NCBI GenBank assembly: GCA_938010385.1
Contig: CALLVD010000059.1
Coordinates: 1 to 33,297 of the forward strand
DNA length: 33,297 nucleotides
DNA from: an uncultured Robiginitomaculum sp.
GTDB taxonomy: Bacteria > Pseudomonadota > Alphaproteobacteria > Caulobacterales > Maricaulaceae
Reading direction: 5' to 3'
How positions within the stretch are numbered: the stretch's first letter is position 1; each line of letters begins with the position of its first letter. The position numbers and the translations under genes are program-made. This document shows, piece after piece, positions 24,707 to 33,116 of the stretch. The notes beneath the pieces were generated by a model. That model was not told the DNA's origin. It saw only the letters and a list, made by a program, of their open reading frames with translations, and did not search any database.

Positions 24707-26071
24707 ATGACCTCAACGCCTTCTATGCCCGATTTTATCCCGGACCCCGCACAATTAAGCGAGCGCGAGCAATCGGAAGCCGGCGCGTTTGCCCGCCATT
24801 CCGTCACGCCTTATTCCGCCGGCCGCTTGCGCCGCAGCACGCTTGTCGCGCTGCGATGGGGCGCGGTCATCGGGCAGGGGATTGCCTTGGCGATCGTCTC
24901 GCTCGGATTGGGCTTTGACTATCCGGTGATGCCGGCCGTGATGGCGGTTGCCGCCAGCATTATTTTAAATCTGGTCATTACCTTTACCGCCCCGCTTGAC
25001 CGCCGCGTCAGTGACTATGAGGCCTTAGCGCAGCTCGGTTATGACGCCCTGCAATTAGCGGCGCTGTTATGGCTGACGGGCGGTATGGAAAACCCGTTTG
25101 CATTATTATTTATTGCGCCGGTCGTGACCGGGGCGACAACCCTGCGCAAGCGGGTCCTGTTTACGCTGGCGGGTTTGACGGGGCTTCTGTCTTTTGCGCT
25201 CCTGTCTTACGCGCAGCCTTTGCCGTGGTATCCCGACCAACAGTTTGAGCTGCCGGGCGTGTTTAAAATCGGCATGTGGGTGGCGTTGATGACGGGCATG
25301 GCGTTTACATCGCTCTATGCATGGCGCGCCTCTTTGGAAAGCCGGCGCATGTCCGATGCGCTGGCCGCAACGGAAGCGGTCTTATCTCATGAGCAAAAGC
25401 TCGCCGCGCTGGGCGGGCTGGCGGCGGCGGCGGCGCACGAGCTTGGCACGCCGCTGGCGACCATTCAGGTCACGGCCAAGGAAATGGCGCTGGAGCTGGG
25501 CGGGGATACGCCGCTGGGTGAAGATGCGCGGCTGATGCTGTCCCAGGCCAAACGGTGCCGGGATATCTTGCAGCAATTGGCGCGGCGCGGGGATGAGGGC
25601 GATAAAATTCACGACACGATTGATCTGCAAACCCTGCTGGATGAAGTGGCCGCGCCGTTCTTCGGTTTTGGCGCAGAGATCGATATTTCCGCCGACGGGC
25701 CGGGCGTCTTGCCGCCCAATCTGCGCCGGCAGGCAGAGCTGATTTACGGCCTGACCAATATTGTCGAAAACGCCGTGGATTTTGCAAGCGAGACCGTCAG
25801 CCTGACCGGCCGCTGGGATGCAGATTATATCTATGTCGATATTTTAGATGACGGGCCCGGATTTGATCCGGGCATTAAGTCAAAGCTCGGCGAGCCTTAT
25901 GTGTCCTCGCGCACAGATAAGAGCGGCGCCGGCGGTCTGGGGCTGGGCTTTTTTATCTCCAAAACCCTCATAGAACGCACGGGCGGGACGGTAGATTTCG
26001 GCAATCGCCGCAAAAATCCCGGCGCATTTGTGCGCATTCGCTGGCCGCGCGCGCGCATTGAAGCTCTGTAA
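24707..26071 (+). CDS. regB: Redox sensor histidine kinase RegB (PrrB/ActS)
   Basis: RegB phosphorylates RegA when the quinone pool or oxygen signals low redox potential. About six hydrophobic segments occupy residues 45-205. The quinone-binding heptapeptide GGMENPF is at 125-131. The H-box AAHELGTPLATI has the phosphoacceptor H244, and the redox-active cysteine C284 lies in AKRCRDIL, as in Rhodobacter RegB. The C-terminal ATPase domain has NIVENAVDFA (N-box), DDGPGFD (G1) and GGLGLGFF (G2). The length of 454 aa is normal. senC is divergent, and regA follows after 130 bp. Confidence 0.95.
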   Translation: MTSTPSMPDFIPDPAQLSEREQSEAGAFARHSVTPYSAGRLRRSTLVALRWGAVIGQGIALAIVSLGLGFDYPVMPAVMAVAASIILNLVITFTAPLDRRVSDYEALAQLGYDALQLAALLWLTGGMENPFALLFIAPVVTGATTLRKRVLFTLAGLTGLLSFALLSYAQPLPWYPDQQFELPGVFKIGMWVALMTGMAFTSLYAWRASLESRRMSDALAATEAVLSHEQKLAALGGLAAAAAHELGTPLATIQVTAKEMALELGGDTPLGEDARLMLSQAKRCRDILQQLARRGDEGDKIHDTIDLQTLLDEVAAPFFGFGAEIDISADGPGVLPPNLRRQAELIYGLTNIVENAVDFASETVSLTGRWDADYIYVDILDDGPGFDPGIKSKLGEPYVSSRTDKSGAGGLGLGFFISKTLIERTGGTVDFGNRRKNPGAFVRIRWPRARIEAL

Positions 26072-26201
26072 ACCTGTTACGGCCGGCGAAATTGCAGGGC
26101 AGTTATGCGTGGCAAAACAATCGTTTCGGTGTAATAGAGCGTAGACATAACAGATATATGCTTACCTGCCCCGGATAACGGACATAATGCGAGGATGCGA
26201 C

Positions 26202-26759
26202 ATGCCTGATACAAAAACGGCCTACACACTGCCGGATGATAAAACCCTTTTAATGCTCGACGATGATGGCCCGTTTCGAAACCGTATGGCCCGCGCGCTC
26301 GAGCACAGAGGCTTTGAGGTCTCAGCGATTGAAACTGTAGAAGAAGCGAAAATCGCGGCGCGTCAAAACCCGCCGGCCTTTGCCGTTTTGGATATGCGGC
26401 TTGAGGATGGCAACGGTCTGGACGTGGTCGAAGATCTGCACCGCGCCCGGCCGGATTGTAAAATTGTCATGCTGACCGGTTACGGGAATTTGGCCACTGC
26501 CGTGGCTGCCGTAAAAGCCGGCGCGGTGGATTACCTTGCAAAGCCGGCCGATGCCGATGATGTGTGCAAAGCGCTTCTGGCCAATCCCGGTGACAGCCCG
26601 GCGCCGCCGGAAAACCCAATGTCTGCTGACCGCGTGCGCTGGGAACATATTCAGCGGGTCTATGAGCTGTGCGGGAAGAACGTGTCTGAAACCGCGCGCC
26701 GGCTGAACATGCACCGCCGCACATTGCAGCGGATTTTGGCCAAGCGCGCCCCGCGCTAA
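26202..26759 (+). CDS. regA: Redox response regulator RegA (PrrA/ActR)
   Basis: The DNA-binding partner of RegB, a global regulator of energy metabolism (respiration, carbon and nitrogen fixation, photosynthesis where present). The receiver domain shows acidic residues in LLMLDDDGPF, the phosphoacceptor D64 in AVLDMRLEDG, then MLTGYGN and the lysine in YLAKPAD. A proline linker leads to the Fis-type helix-turn-helix VSETARRLNMHRRTLQRIL. I chose ATG 26202 (GAGG seven bases upstream) over the in-frame ATG at 26187; this gives 185 aa, the usual RegA length. It overlaps the stop of the convergent sirtuin gene by four bases (CTAA). Confidence 0.95.
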   Translation: MPDTKTAYTLPDDKTLLMLDDDGPFRNRMARALEHRGFEVSAIETVEEAKIAARQNPPAFAVLDMRLEDGNGLDVVEDLHRARPDCKIVMLTGYGNLATAVAAVKAGAVDYLAKPADADDVCKALLANPGDSPAPPENPMSADRVRWEHIQRVYELCGKNVSETARRLNMHRRTLQRILAKRAPR

Positions 26760-27451
26760 CTCAGGATTTCATCGACCCAGTCCGGCACTAACCGGCCGGC
26801 CTTGCCGCGGCGTGTTTCGTCAAAAAACGCGCTGCCCTCGCTTGGGTCCAGATTAATTTCCAGCGTTCGCGCGCCAAACGCTTTCGCCATTTGCACAAAG
26901 CCGGCGGCCGGATAGACCGCGCCGCTTGTCCCGATGGAGACAAACAGGTCACAGGCGGCCAGCCGGCCTTCAATCTTTTCCATGCCGTAAGGCATTTCGC
27001 CAAACCAGACGATATCCGGCCGCACGGATGCGCGCGTTTGGCAGGCCGGGCAGCGGGCCGTAATATCAATGTCGCTGCGGCTCTCCCACTGCCAATCACA
27101 AGCGGCGCATTTCACGCTCAGCAGCTCGCCATGCATATGGTGAACCGTGCTGCCGGCGCGCTCATGCAAATCATCGACATTTTGCGTCACGATAAAGACG
27201 TCGTGGGCGGCGCTGTTTTGCAGGCGCGCCAGCGCGTCATGGGCCGGATTTGGAGCGGCGGTTTCCAGCGCGCGGCGGCGGGCATTGTAAAACTCATGCA
27301 CCAAAGCGGGATTAGCGGCAAAGCCTTGCGGCGTTGCCACGTCTTCGATGCGGTGGTTTTCCCACAAGCCGCCGGACGCGCGAAACGTGTCGATTCCGGA
27401 TTCTGCGCTGATGCCTGCGCCCGTTAAGATGACAATTTTCTGCTCTATCAT
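26756..27451 (-). CDS. cobB: NAD-dependent protein deacylase (sirtuin)
   Basis: Sirtuins remove acyl groups from lysines using NAD. The motifs GAGISAESGI...TFR, TQNVDDLHERAG and HMHGE (catalytic His) are present, with a zinc site of two CxxC pairs (CAAC and CPAC). Y55 and R58 in FYNARRR match the Tyr/Arg pair that gives class III sirtuins (CobB, SIRT5) succinyl-lysine preference. From ATG 27451 (MIEQKIVILTGAG) the length is 231 aa. The frame remains open to 27649, but that extension is not sirtuin-like and would overlap the divergent phosphatase gene. Confidence 0.93.
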   Translation of the reverse strand: MIEQKIVILTGAGISAESGIDTFRASGGLWENHRIEDVATPQGFAANPALVHEFYNARRRALETAAPNPAHDALARLQNSAAHDVFIVTQNVDDLHERAGSTVHHMHGELLSVKCAACDWQWESRSDIDITARCPACQTRASVRPDIVWFGEMPYGMEKIEGRLAACDLFVSIGTSGAVYPAAGFVQMAKAFGARTLEINLDPSEGSAFFDETRRGKAGRLVPDWVDEILS

Positions 27452-27594
27452 AAACGCCGACTTAGCGTATTCAGGCCGGCATGACTGCAAAAAAATGTGA
27501 CGCGAAAAAAATTGCCCGTTAAAACGCGCTGTGCGACGCATTACATTATATTCGGCGCCGGCCGGCGCGGCCGTATTAAGGGAAGCAAGGGCCA

Positions 27595-28080
27595 ATGACC
27601 TCAGTACTCTTTGTCTGTCTGGGCAATATTTGCCGCAGTCCGAGCGCACAGGCCGTATTTGAAAAACTCGCGGCAGAGGCCGGACTTACCGGTCTTGATG
27701 TAGACAGCGCCGGCACAGGGGGCTGGCACAAAGGCGAGCCGCCGGATCGGCGCAGCCGCGCGGCCGGCGAGTCCCGAGGCTATCGTTTTGACGGACAAAC
27801 GGCCCGCAAAATTGAAAGATCAGACTTTGCGCGCTTTGACTATGTCATCGCCATGTCGTCCAAAAACCTGGCTGAAATTTCCCCCAAAGCACCAAAGAAT
27901 TGGGGCGGGCATTTAGGCCTGTTTATGGATTTTGCCGGCAGCCCTGACACGGATGTCCCGGATCCGTATTACGGCGGCGAACAAGGGTTTGAAACTGTGC
28001 TCGATATGGTGGAGTCGGCAAGCCGGGGCCTAATCGCGCACATTATCGAAGTTGAGCGCAATCAGCCGAGCAGCGGATAG
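27595..28080 (+). CDS. Low-molecular-weight protein tyrosine phosphatase
   Basis: The phosphate-binding loop CLGNICRS (C8-x5-R14) lies at the N-terminus, and the general-acid aspartate is in DVPDPYYGG. The length of 161 aa is the family norm. The sequence is closer to the house-keeping/eukaryote-like group (LDVDSAGTGGWHKGEPPDRR) than to Wzb-type exopolysaccharide phosphatases, and no capsule genes are nearby. The substrate is unknown. It diverges from cobB, with 143 bp between starts, and its 3' end overlaps the convergent thpR by 19 bp. Confidence 0.92.
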   Translation: MTSVLFVCLGNICRSPSAQAVFEKLAAEAGLTGLDVDSAGTGGWHKGEPPDRRSRAAGESRGYRFDGQTARKIERSDFARFDYVIAMSSKNLAEISPKAPKNWGGHLGLFMDFAGSPDTDVPDPYYGGEQGFETVLDMVESASRGLIAHIIEVERNQPSSG

Positions 28081-28601
28081 CTCGCTTCAACCCGGTAAAT
28101 ATTAGAGCCCTTGGCTTTGCGATGTGACGAGTAAAGATAAAACCCGTCGACCCAAAACGGCCCGGCTTCAAATCCGGCCATGTTTTGTTCAAAGGCAATA
28201 ATGCGCGCCGCCGGCGCGTCCGGCTTCATATAGGCCAGAGTTACATGGGGCTTATATTTTCGCGCTTCCATCGTAATGCCCGCCGCGCGGGCGGATTTAC
28301 GGCAATGTTTATGCAAATCGATAAGCGGCGCGCTGTCTTTCACGCCGGTCCAAATCGCGTGAACCGGGTCGCGGCCAAAATGATCAGCGCCCGCCAGGGA
28401 CAATTCAAACCCGGCCATGGGCTTGCCCGCCAGCTCGGCGTCCAAGGCTTCGGCGCGGTCATCATCCACCTCGCCGAAATAGCCCAGCGTAATATGAAGC
28501 TGCTCTGCGGTTCGCCACCGCGCGCCGGACACGCCGCGCTGCACGCGGGCAATGTCCTTGGCAATCTTTGGCGGGATTGCGATGGCGGCAAACAGGATCA
28601 T
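28062..28601 (-). CDS. thpR: RNA 2',3'-cyclic phosphodiesterase (2H phosphoesterase, LigT)
   Basis: This 2H-family enzyme opens 2',3'-cyclic phosphates on RNA and can make 2'-5' linkages in vitro. The two HxT motifs are H36-I-T38 in QLHITLGYF and H119-V-T121 in KPHVTLAYM. From ATG 28601 (MILFAAIAIPP) the length is 179 aa, as expected. The frame runs upstream to 28766, but that part lies within the tas coding region and is not family-like. It begins 7 bp after the tas stop, so the two are probably co-transcribed. Confidence 0.9.
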   Translation of the reverse strand: MILFAAIAIPPKIAKDIARVQRGVSGARWRTAEQLHITLGYFGEVDDDRAEALDAELAGKPMAGFELSLAGADHFGRDPVHAIWTGVKDSAPLIDLHKHCRKSARAAGITMEARKYKPHVTLAYMKPDAPAARIIAFEQNMAGFEAGPFWVDGFYLYSSHRKAKGSNIYRVEASYPLLG

Positions 28602-28608
28602 CGCCGTA

Positions 28609-29658
28609 TCAGCAAGCCGGGCTTCGGTAACGGCGATGGATTTTATCCGCGGCTTTTTCCATATCTTCCGTCCAGTCAATATCATGGGCGTCAATATTAT
28701 CTTTGAGCTGCTGCATTGTTGTCGCCCCGATAATATTGGAGGTGACAAAATCACGGCTTTCGACAAATTTTAGCGCAAACTGCGTTGGCGTAAGGCCGAG
28801 CTCTTTTGCGGCGTCCAGACAGGCATTAACCGCCTCGACCCCGTCATGGGCTTCATAGCGGCTGAGGAAATTGCCAAACAAATCTTTGCGGGAGTTCTTC
28901 GGAATGTCGTCTCTGTATTTGCCGGTCAAATAGCCTTGCGCCAGCGGGGAGTAAGCGAGCAAACCGACATCTTCACGGCAAGCGACTTCGGCCAATCCGT
29001 AATCAAACCGCCGCGACACAAGATTATAGGCATTTTGAATTGACGCCGGCCGCGCCCATCCGTTTGCCTCGGCAAGCTGCATATATTTCATCGTGCCCCA
29101 ACTGCTTTCATTGGACAGACCGATGGCCCGAATTTTTCCGGATTTAACATGATCATTCAGCGTGCCCAAAATGTCTTCAAGCGCCACCATGTCGCCGGCA
29201 TCATAATCATGATAGCTGTGATAGCCAAAACCGGCACCGGGAAACGGGCGATCCGGCCAATGCAGCTGATAAAGGTCAATGTAGTCAGTCTGTAATCTGC
29301 GCAGGGATTTCTCCAGCGCTTCGTTAATCTGCGCGGGCGTATGGCGGATTTGATCGGCCTTATCGCGTAAATAGGTCATGCCCGATCGTCCGGCCACTTT
29401 GGACGCCAATACGAAGTCTTCGCGATTGCCGCGCTCTGTATGCCAGCGGCCGATAAACTCTTCCGTTCGGCCTTGGGTCTCGGAGTCTGCCGGGACCGGA
29501 TACATTTCGGCCGCGTCGATGAAATTCACGCCCCGCGAAAGGGCATAGTCCAGCTGCTCATAGGCCTCGGCCTGCGTGTTTTGATTGCCCCATGTCATGG
29601 TGCCGAGGCAAACCGAGCTGACCTTTATTCCTGTCCGTCCGAGCGGGCGCATATCCAT
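28609..29658 (-). CDS. tas: Tas-type NADP(H)-dependent aldo-keto reductase
   Basis: An aldo-keto reductase barrel of 349 aa. The N-terminus MRPLGRTGIKVSSVCLGTMT, the catalytic Asp and Tyr in FIDAAEMYPVP, the lysine in VLASKVAG and the histidine in DLYQLHWPD form the AKR tetrad. The EMYPVP segment, length and long middle loop match the Tas subgroup. GGAGATTT lies just upstream of ATG 29658. The physiological substrate is unknown. thpR follows after 7 bp. Confidence 0.9.
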   Translation of the reverse strand: MDMRPLGRTGIKVSSVCLGTMTWGNQNTQAEAYEQLDYALSRGVNFIDAAEMYPVPADSETQGRTEEFIGRWHTERGNREDFVLASKVAGRSGMTYLRDKADQIRHTPAQINEALEKSLRRLQTDYIDLYQLHWPDRPFPGAGFGYHSYHDYDAGDMVALEDILGTLNDHVKSGKIRAIGLSNESSWGTMKYMQLAEANGWARPASIQNAYNLVSRRFDYGLAEVACREDVGLLAYSPLAQGYLTGKYRDDIPKNSRKDLFGNFLSRYEAHDGVEAVNACLDAAKELGLTPTQFALKFVESRDFVTSNIIGATTMQQLKDNIDAHDIDWTEDMEKAADKIHRRYRSPAC

Positions 29659-29692
29659 GTAAATCTCCGTAAACTAAACTGATGTGAATTTA

Positions 29693-29720
29693 TTGGCGCG
29701 AGCGTAAACTTTCCTATATA
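29693..29720 (+). promoter_or_regulatory. Predicted promoter of the Bax inhibitor-1 family gene
   Basis: TTGGCG (29693-29698), a 16-bp spacer and TATATA (29715-29720) resemble a sigma-70 promoter. Transcription from it would begin near 29727, downstream of an in-frame TTG at 29721, which supports the ATG at 29799 as the true start. Confidence 0.5.
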
Positions 29721-29798
29721 TTGAGGGTAATAACAATCCTGCGCATTAATAAATACGCGCCGGATTGGCGTTTCGATCCAAAGCTAAAGGAGCTTTTT

Positions 29799-30545
29799 AT
29801 GAACGATTTTAATATGCAAACACGCGGCGCTGATACCGATCTGGGTCTGCGCACATTTATGCTGGGAACCTATCGCTATATGACCTTGGCTATGCTCGTC
29901 ACTATGGGCGTGGCATGGGCATTCGGTAACTTTGTTCTGATTAATGTCCCGTTTGAGCCAAACTCCGGCCTGTCTTCGATTGGCATGATGGTGAAAAACC
30001 CGATTGCGGCGCTCGCTTTGACATTTGGTATTATGTTCGCCTTTGGCGGCGTCGGGGCCAAGCTTCACACGATGAGCACGTCCGGCGTTAAGATGTTCCT
30101 GTTCGGCTTTGCCGCCGTTATGGGCATTTGGATGTCCGCTCTGGCTGTCTTTGCCAATCCGATGATTGTCGCCAAGATTTTCTTCATGGCCGCCGTCGCT
30201 TTCGCTTCCGTCAGCCTGATCGGTTATGTGACTAAGAAAGATTTGGGCACGATTGCGAAGTTCTGCATCATGGCGTTTTTTGGCTATATCGCTTACCGCC
30301 TGCTGTCTATGTTCATCCCGAGCATCGCCGCTACCGGCCCGCTGGATCAAGTTATCAGCGTTATCGGCCTTCTGGCGATTTGCGGTATCACCGCTTGGGA
30401 AACGCAAATGCTTAAGCGCACATACTATGCCACAGCCGGCAATGCGACGATGGCAGAGAAAATGTCCGTGTTCGGCGCAGCCTCACTGCTGCTGTCTTTC
30501 ATCAACATCTTCTCAATCCTGATGAGCCTGTTTGGCCGCGAATAA
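29799..30545 (+). CDS. Bax inhibitor-1 family (YccA/YbhL-like) inner-membrane protein
   Basis: A 248-aa protein with about seven hydrophobic helices. The N-terminal segment GLRTFMLGTYRYMTLAM and the C-terminal TAWETQMLKRTYY and GAASLLLSFINIFSILMSL are characteristic of the bacterial Bax inhibitor-1 family (UPF0005). AAAGGAGC precedes ATG 29799, which is therefore chosen over the upstream TTG. E. coli YccA modulates the membrane protease FtsH; other members are proposed calcium-leak channels. A strong intrinsic terminator follows, so the gene appears to be a single-gene unit. Confidence 0.92.
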   Translation: MNDFNMQTRGADTDLGLRTFMLGTYRYMTLAMLVTMGVAWAFGNFVLINVPFEPNSGLSSIGMMVKNPIAALALTFGIMFAFGGVGAKLHTMSTSGVKMFLFGFAAVMGIWMSALAVFANPMIVAKIFFMAAVAFASVSLIGYVTKKDLGTIAKFCIMAFFGYIAYRLLSMFIPSIAATGPLDQVISVIGLLAICGITAWETQMLKRTYYATAGNATMAEKMSVFGAASLLLSFINIFSILMSLFGRE

Positions 30546-30564
30546 CGCGATCACAAAAATATGC

Positions 30565-30595
30565 AAAAGGCCTCGCACTCTGCGGGGCCTTTTTT
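30565..30595 (+). terminator. Intrinsic terminator after the Bax inhibitor-1 family gene
   Basis: GGCCTCGC (30569-30576), a five-base loop and GCGGGGCC (30582-30589) form an 8-bp stem with one G-U pair. It is flanked by AAAA before and TTTTTTT after. It starts 20 bp past the stop codon. Confidence 0.92.
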
Positions 30596-30679
30596 ATTGC
30601 CAAGCTGCGACAATCCGGCATAGTCGCCCTATGAGTACAGCCCAAAGGGCGGCTCATTAACACAAGGGGAGGAACACAT

Positions 30680-31018
30680 ATGTCACTTGCAAAAATCATA
30701 TGGGCTGTCAGCGCGCTGGCGGCTGTTATCTTTGCTTTCGTCAACGGGTTTGAATTAGAGGGCACCATTTTGGCCGTTCTCGGACTTCTGGCCGGTTGGT
30801 TTTTAGACCACGATCATCGCCGTGGCGTTATCATCGCTGCGGCGTTTCTGTTGGTCGGCGGCGCCTCAGCGCTCGGATCTATTCCGGGTGTCGGCGCGCA
30901 TCTGACGGCTATCCTGAGAAGCCTTGCTGCTGTTTTCTCGGCGGCGTCTGTCATGGCAATCGTCAAGACTTTGGTCGAACGTATCGTGCAATCTAACGCC
31001 GAGTCTAAGACCTCTTAG
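30680..31018 (+). CDS. 112-aa membrane protein of unknown function
   Basis: GGGGAGG lies seven bases before ATG 30680, an excellent ribosome binding site. Hydrophobic segments are at about residues 6-22, 28-42 and 48-65, with a charged DHDHRRG turn between the last two, then an amphipathic C-terminal half (VGAHLTAILRSLAAVFSAAS, VKTLVERIVQ). I do not recognise a family. The gene lies alone between two intrinsic terminators, so it is probably transcribed from its own promoter in 30596-30670. An imperfect inverted repeat there (TGAG-N4-GCCC-aaa-GGGC-gg-CTCA, 30632-30656) could be regulatory. Confidence 0.8.
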   Translation: MSLAKIIWAVSALAAVIFAFVNGFELEGTILAVLGLLAGWFLDHDHRRGVIIAAAFLLVGGASALGSIPGVGAHLTAILRSLAAVFSAASVMAIVKTLVERIVQSNAESKTS

Positions 31019-31048
31019 CCGGCGCGTTACGCACCAATACCAATAAAG

Positions 31049-31083
31049 ACCCGCTCCGGCCCTCGCCGGGGCGGGTTTTATTT
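31049..31083 (+). terminator. Intrinsic terminator after the 112-aa membrane protein gene
   Basis: ACCCGCTCCGGC (31049-31060), loop CCTC, and GCCGGGGCGGGT (31065-31076) form a 12-bp stem with one G-U pair, followed by TTTTATTT. This is the strongest terminator in the window. It separates the small membrane protein gene from the RTX gene. Confidence 0.93.
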
Positions 31084-31216
31084 ATGCAGTTCGGCGTGAC
31101 GCCCGTCACAGTCGATATCTCAGGCAGTACTCCAAACTAAACCTCTACTGATGTTTCGGACGGCCTTGATGCAATTGTGCTCAAGGCGAGCCGATGGCGC
31201 ATAAGGAGATTTTACA

Positions 31217-33097
31217 ATGGCGACGATATTAGGCGACAACACGGACAATGTTTTAAACGGTACCCCCAATGACGATAATATAAGCAGTTATGACGGGGAT
31301 GACGTTCTTTACGGCTTTGACGGGAATGATACTTTGCAAGGTTGGGGCGGCGATGACACCATATTCGGTGGCAACGGCGATGACAGAATGTCCGGCGGTA
31401 TCGGTGATAACCGCTATGATGGCGGCGCAGGAACAGACATGGTCTATTTCAACGGATCCAGCTCGCTTGCGGTTCATGTTGATTTAAATATTACCGGACC
31501 GCAAAACACCGGCCGCGGCATGGAAACCTTAATAAGTATTGAAAATCTGACCGGATCAGGCTCGGACGATACTCTGATCGGAAACGCCGTGGACAACCTT
31601 TTCGGCGGAGCGCAAGGCGATGATACAATGTTCGGCAATGGCGGTAATGACCATCTGGTTGGCTTTTCCAGGAATGATATTATTCATGGCGGCACAGGCG
31701 ATGATCGTTTGCGGGGCCAAGGCGACAATGATATTATTTATGACAATACCGGCCTGATTGCTGATAACGGTAATGACAGCCTTGAGGGCGATGCCGGCAT
31801 GGACTTACTTTATTCGGCCGGCGGACAGGATACCATTATTGGCGGCGCTGATTTTGATATTCTGTATTTCGAACGTCTGACAGAAACGTCTGATGTGAGT
31901 TTTGAAGCTTTGGCCGGCGGCGCTGTTTTTACCGAGACCGGTGATAATTCTGTGATAATGCAAATCGAGCAATTTCACGTCAGCCTGGGCTACGGTCATG
32001 ACACAATCCGCACCCTTGGTGCAGATGATGTTATTTACGGCAATAACGGCAATGACGTGATTGAAGGCCGGGGCGGCGCGGACACAATGTTTGGCGGGAA
32101 CGGCTTTGATACCGTGTCTTACGCCTCTGCTGCGGCCGGCGTAAGGGCAAGCCTGTTTACCGGGACCGGCACGGCCGGCGACGCGGCCGGCGACGTATTC
32201 ACGGGATTCGAATTTATGGTCGGCTCTGCCTTTAATGATGTGTTGGGCGCAGGCGCGACAACGAACAGGATTGATGCCGGCGGCGGCGATGACACAATCA
32301 TCGCTAATGGCGGTGCGAACACTTATGACGGCGGTGCGGGCGTTGATACAATTGACTATAGCGGCTCGCTTAACAGCGTCGTCATCAATATGTTCACCGG
32401 CGCCTATAGCAGCGGCTTTGCCACGGCTGACGCCATCACCAATGTCGAAAACCTGACCGGCACGGCTTTCGGCGATACGCTGACCGGCGATACCGGCGAC
32501 AATGTTTTGATCGGATTGACCGGCGACGACATTCTGTCCGGCTATTTGGGTAATGACACACTGCAGGGCGGCCTCGGCAATGATTTCATGACCGGCGGCG
32601 CGGGTGCAGACAATATTGACGGCGGCGCAGGTACAGATATGGCCCGCTATATCGGCTCAAACGCCGGCGTTACTATCGACCTCGGTGCCGGCACCGCCGC
32701 AGGCGGGCACGCGGCCGGTGATGTGCTGACCGGCATTGAAAATCTGTTCGGCTCATCTCACGGTGATATACTGACCGGAAACAGCGGCAATAATATCCTG
32801 TTTGGCTCCGGCGGCGCAGATGTAATTTCGAGCGGCGCGGGCACTGACAATTTGTTCGGCGGCGCGGACGCAGACACTTTCGTGTTTGAAAACGGCCACC
32901 AAAGCACGAAAATTTCTGATTTTCAGGATGACGTCGATGTGCTTGATTTATCGTCCTACGGATTTGCAAACGTCATAGCGGCTTTGGCACAATTCTCTCC
33001 CGTCGGAACGGCGCACGCGCAGTTCACAGATGGCACCGATACGCTGCTGATTATCAACATGACGGTCAATGATATAGCCAATGATATTCTTATCTAG
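31217..33097 (+). CDS. RTX-type calcium-binding repeat protein, probable type I secretion substrate
   Basis: A 626-aa protein made almost wholly of RTX nonapeptides (GGxGxDxxx), for example YGFDGNDTLQGWGGDDTIFG and GGNGDDRMSGG. It has no N-terminal signal peptide. A longer module recurs at roughly residues 84, 307, 388 and 484: a V-x-[IV]-[DN]-[LM] strand, then D-x-[IL]-T-x-[IV]-E-N-L-[TF]-G-[ST], then a new RTX block. The C-terminal 75 residues (DADTFVFENG...ISDFQDDVDVLDL) are the type usual for ABC-exported RTX proteins. TAAGGAGA precedes ATG 31217. No enzymatic domain is seen, so it may be structural or adhesive. No type I exporter genes are in the window. Confidence 0.92.
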   Translation: MATILGDNTDNVLNGTPNDDNISSYDGDDVLYGFDGNDTLQGWGGDDTIFGGNGDDRMSGGIGDNRYDGGAGTDMVYFNGSSSLAVHVDLNITGPQNTGRGMETLISIENLTGSGSDDTLIGNAVDNLFGGAQGDDTMFGNGGNDHLVGFSRNDIIHGGTGDDRLRGQGDNDIIYDNTGLIADNGNDSLEGDAGMDLLYSAGGQDTIIGGADFDILYFERLTETSDVSFEALAGGAVFTETGDNSVIMQIEQFHVSLGYGHDTIRTLGADDVIYGNNGNDVIEGRGGADTMFGGNGFDTVSYASAAAGVRASLFTGTGTAGDAAGDVFTGFEFMVGSAFNDVLGAGATTNRIDAGGGDDTIIANGGANTYDGGAGVDTIDYSGSLNSVVINMFTGAYSSGFATADAITNVENLTGTAFGDTLTGDTGDNVLIGLTGDDILSGYLGNDTLQGGLGNDFMTGGAGADNIDGGAGTDMARYIGSNAGVTIDLGAGTAAGGHAAGDVLTGIENLFGSSHGDILTGNSGNNILFGSGGADVISSGAGTDNLFGGADADTFVFENGHQSTKISDFQDDVDVLDLSSYGFANVIAALAQFSPVGTAHAQFTDGTDTLLIINMTVNDIANDILI

Positions 33098-33116
33098 GCC
33101 CCGTGCAAATAAACCC

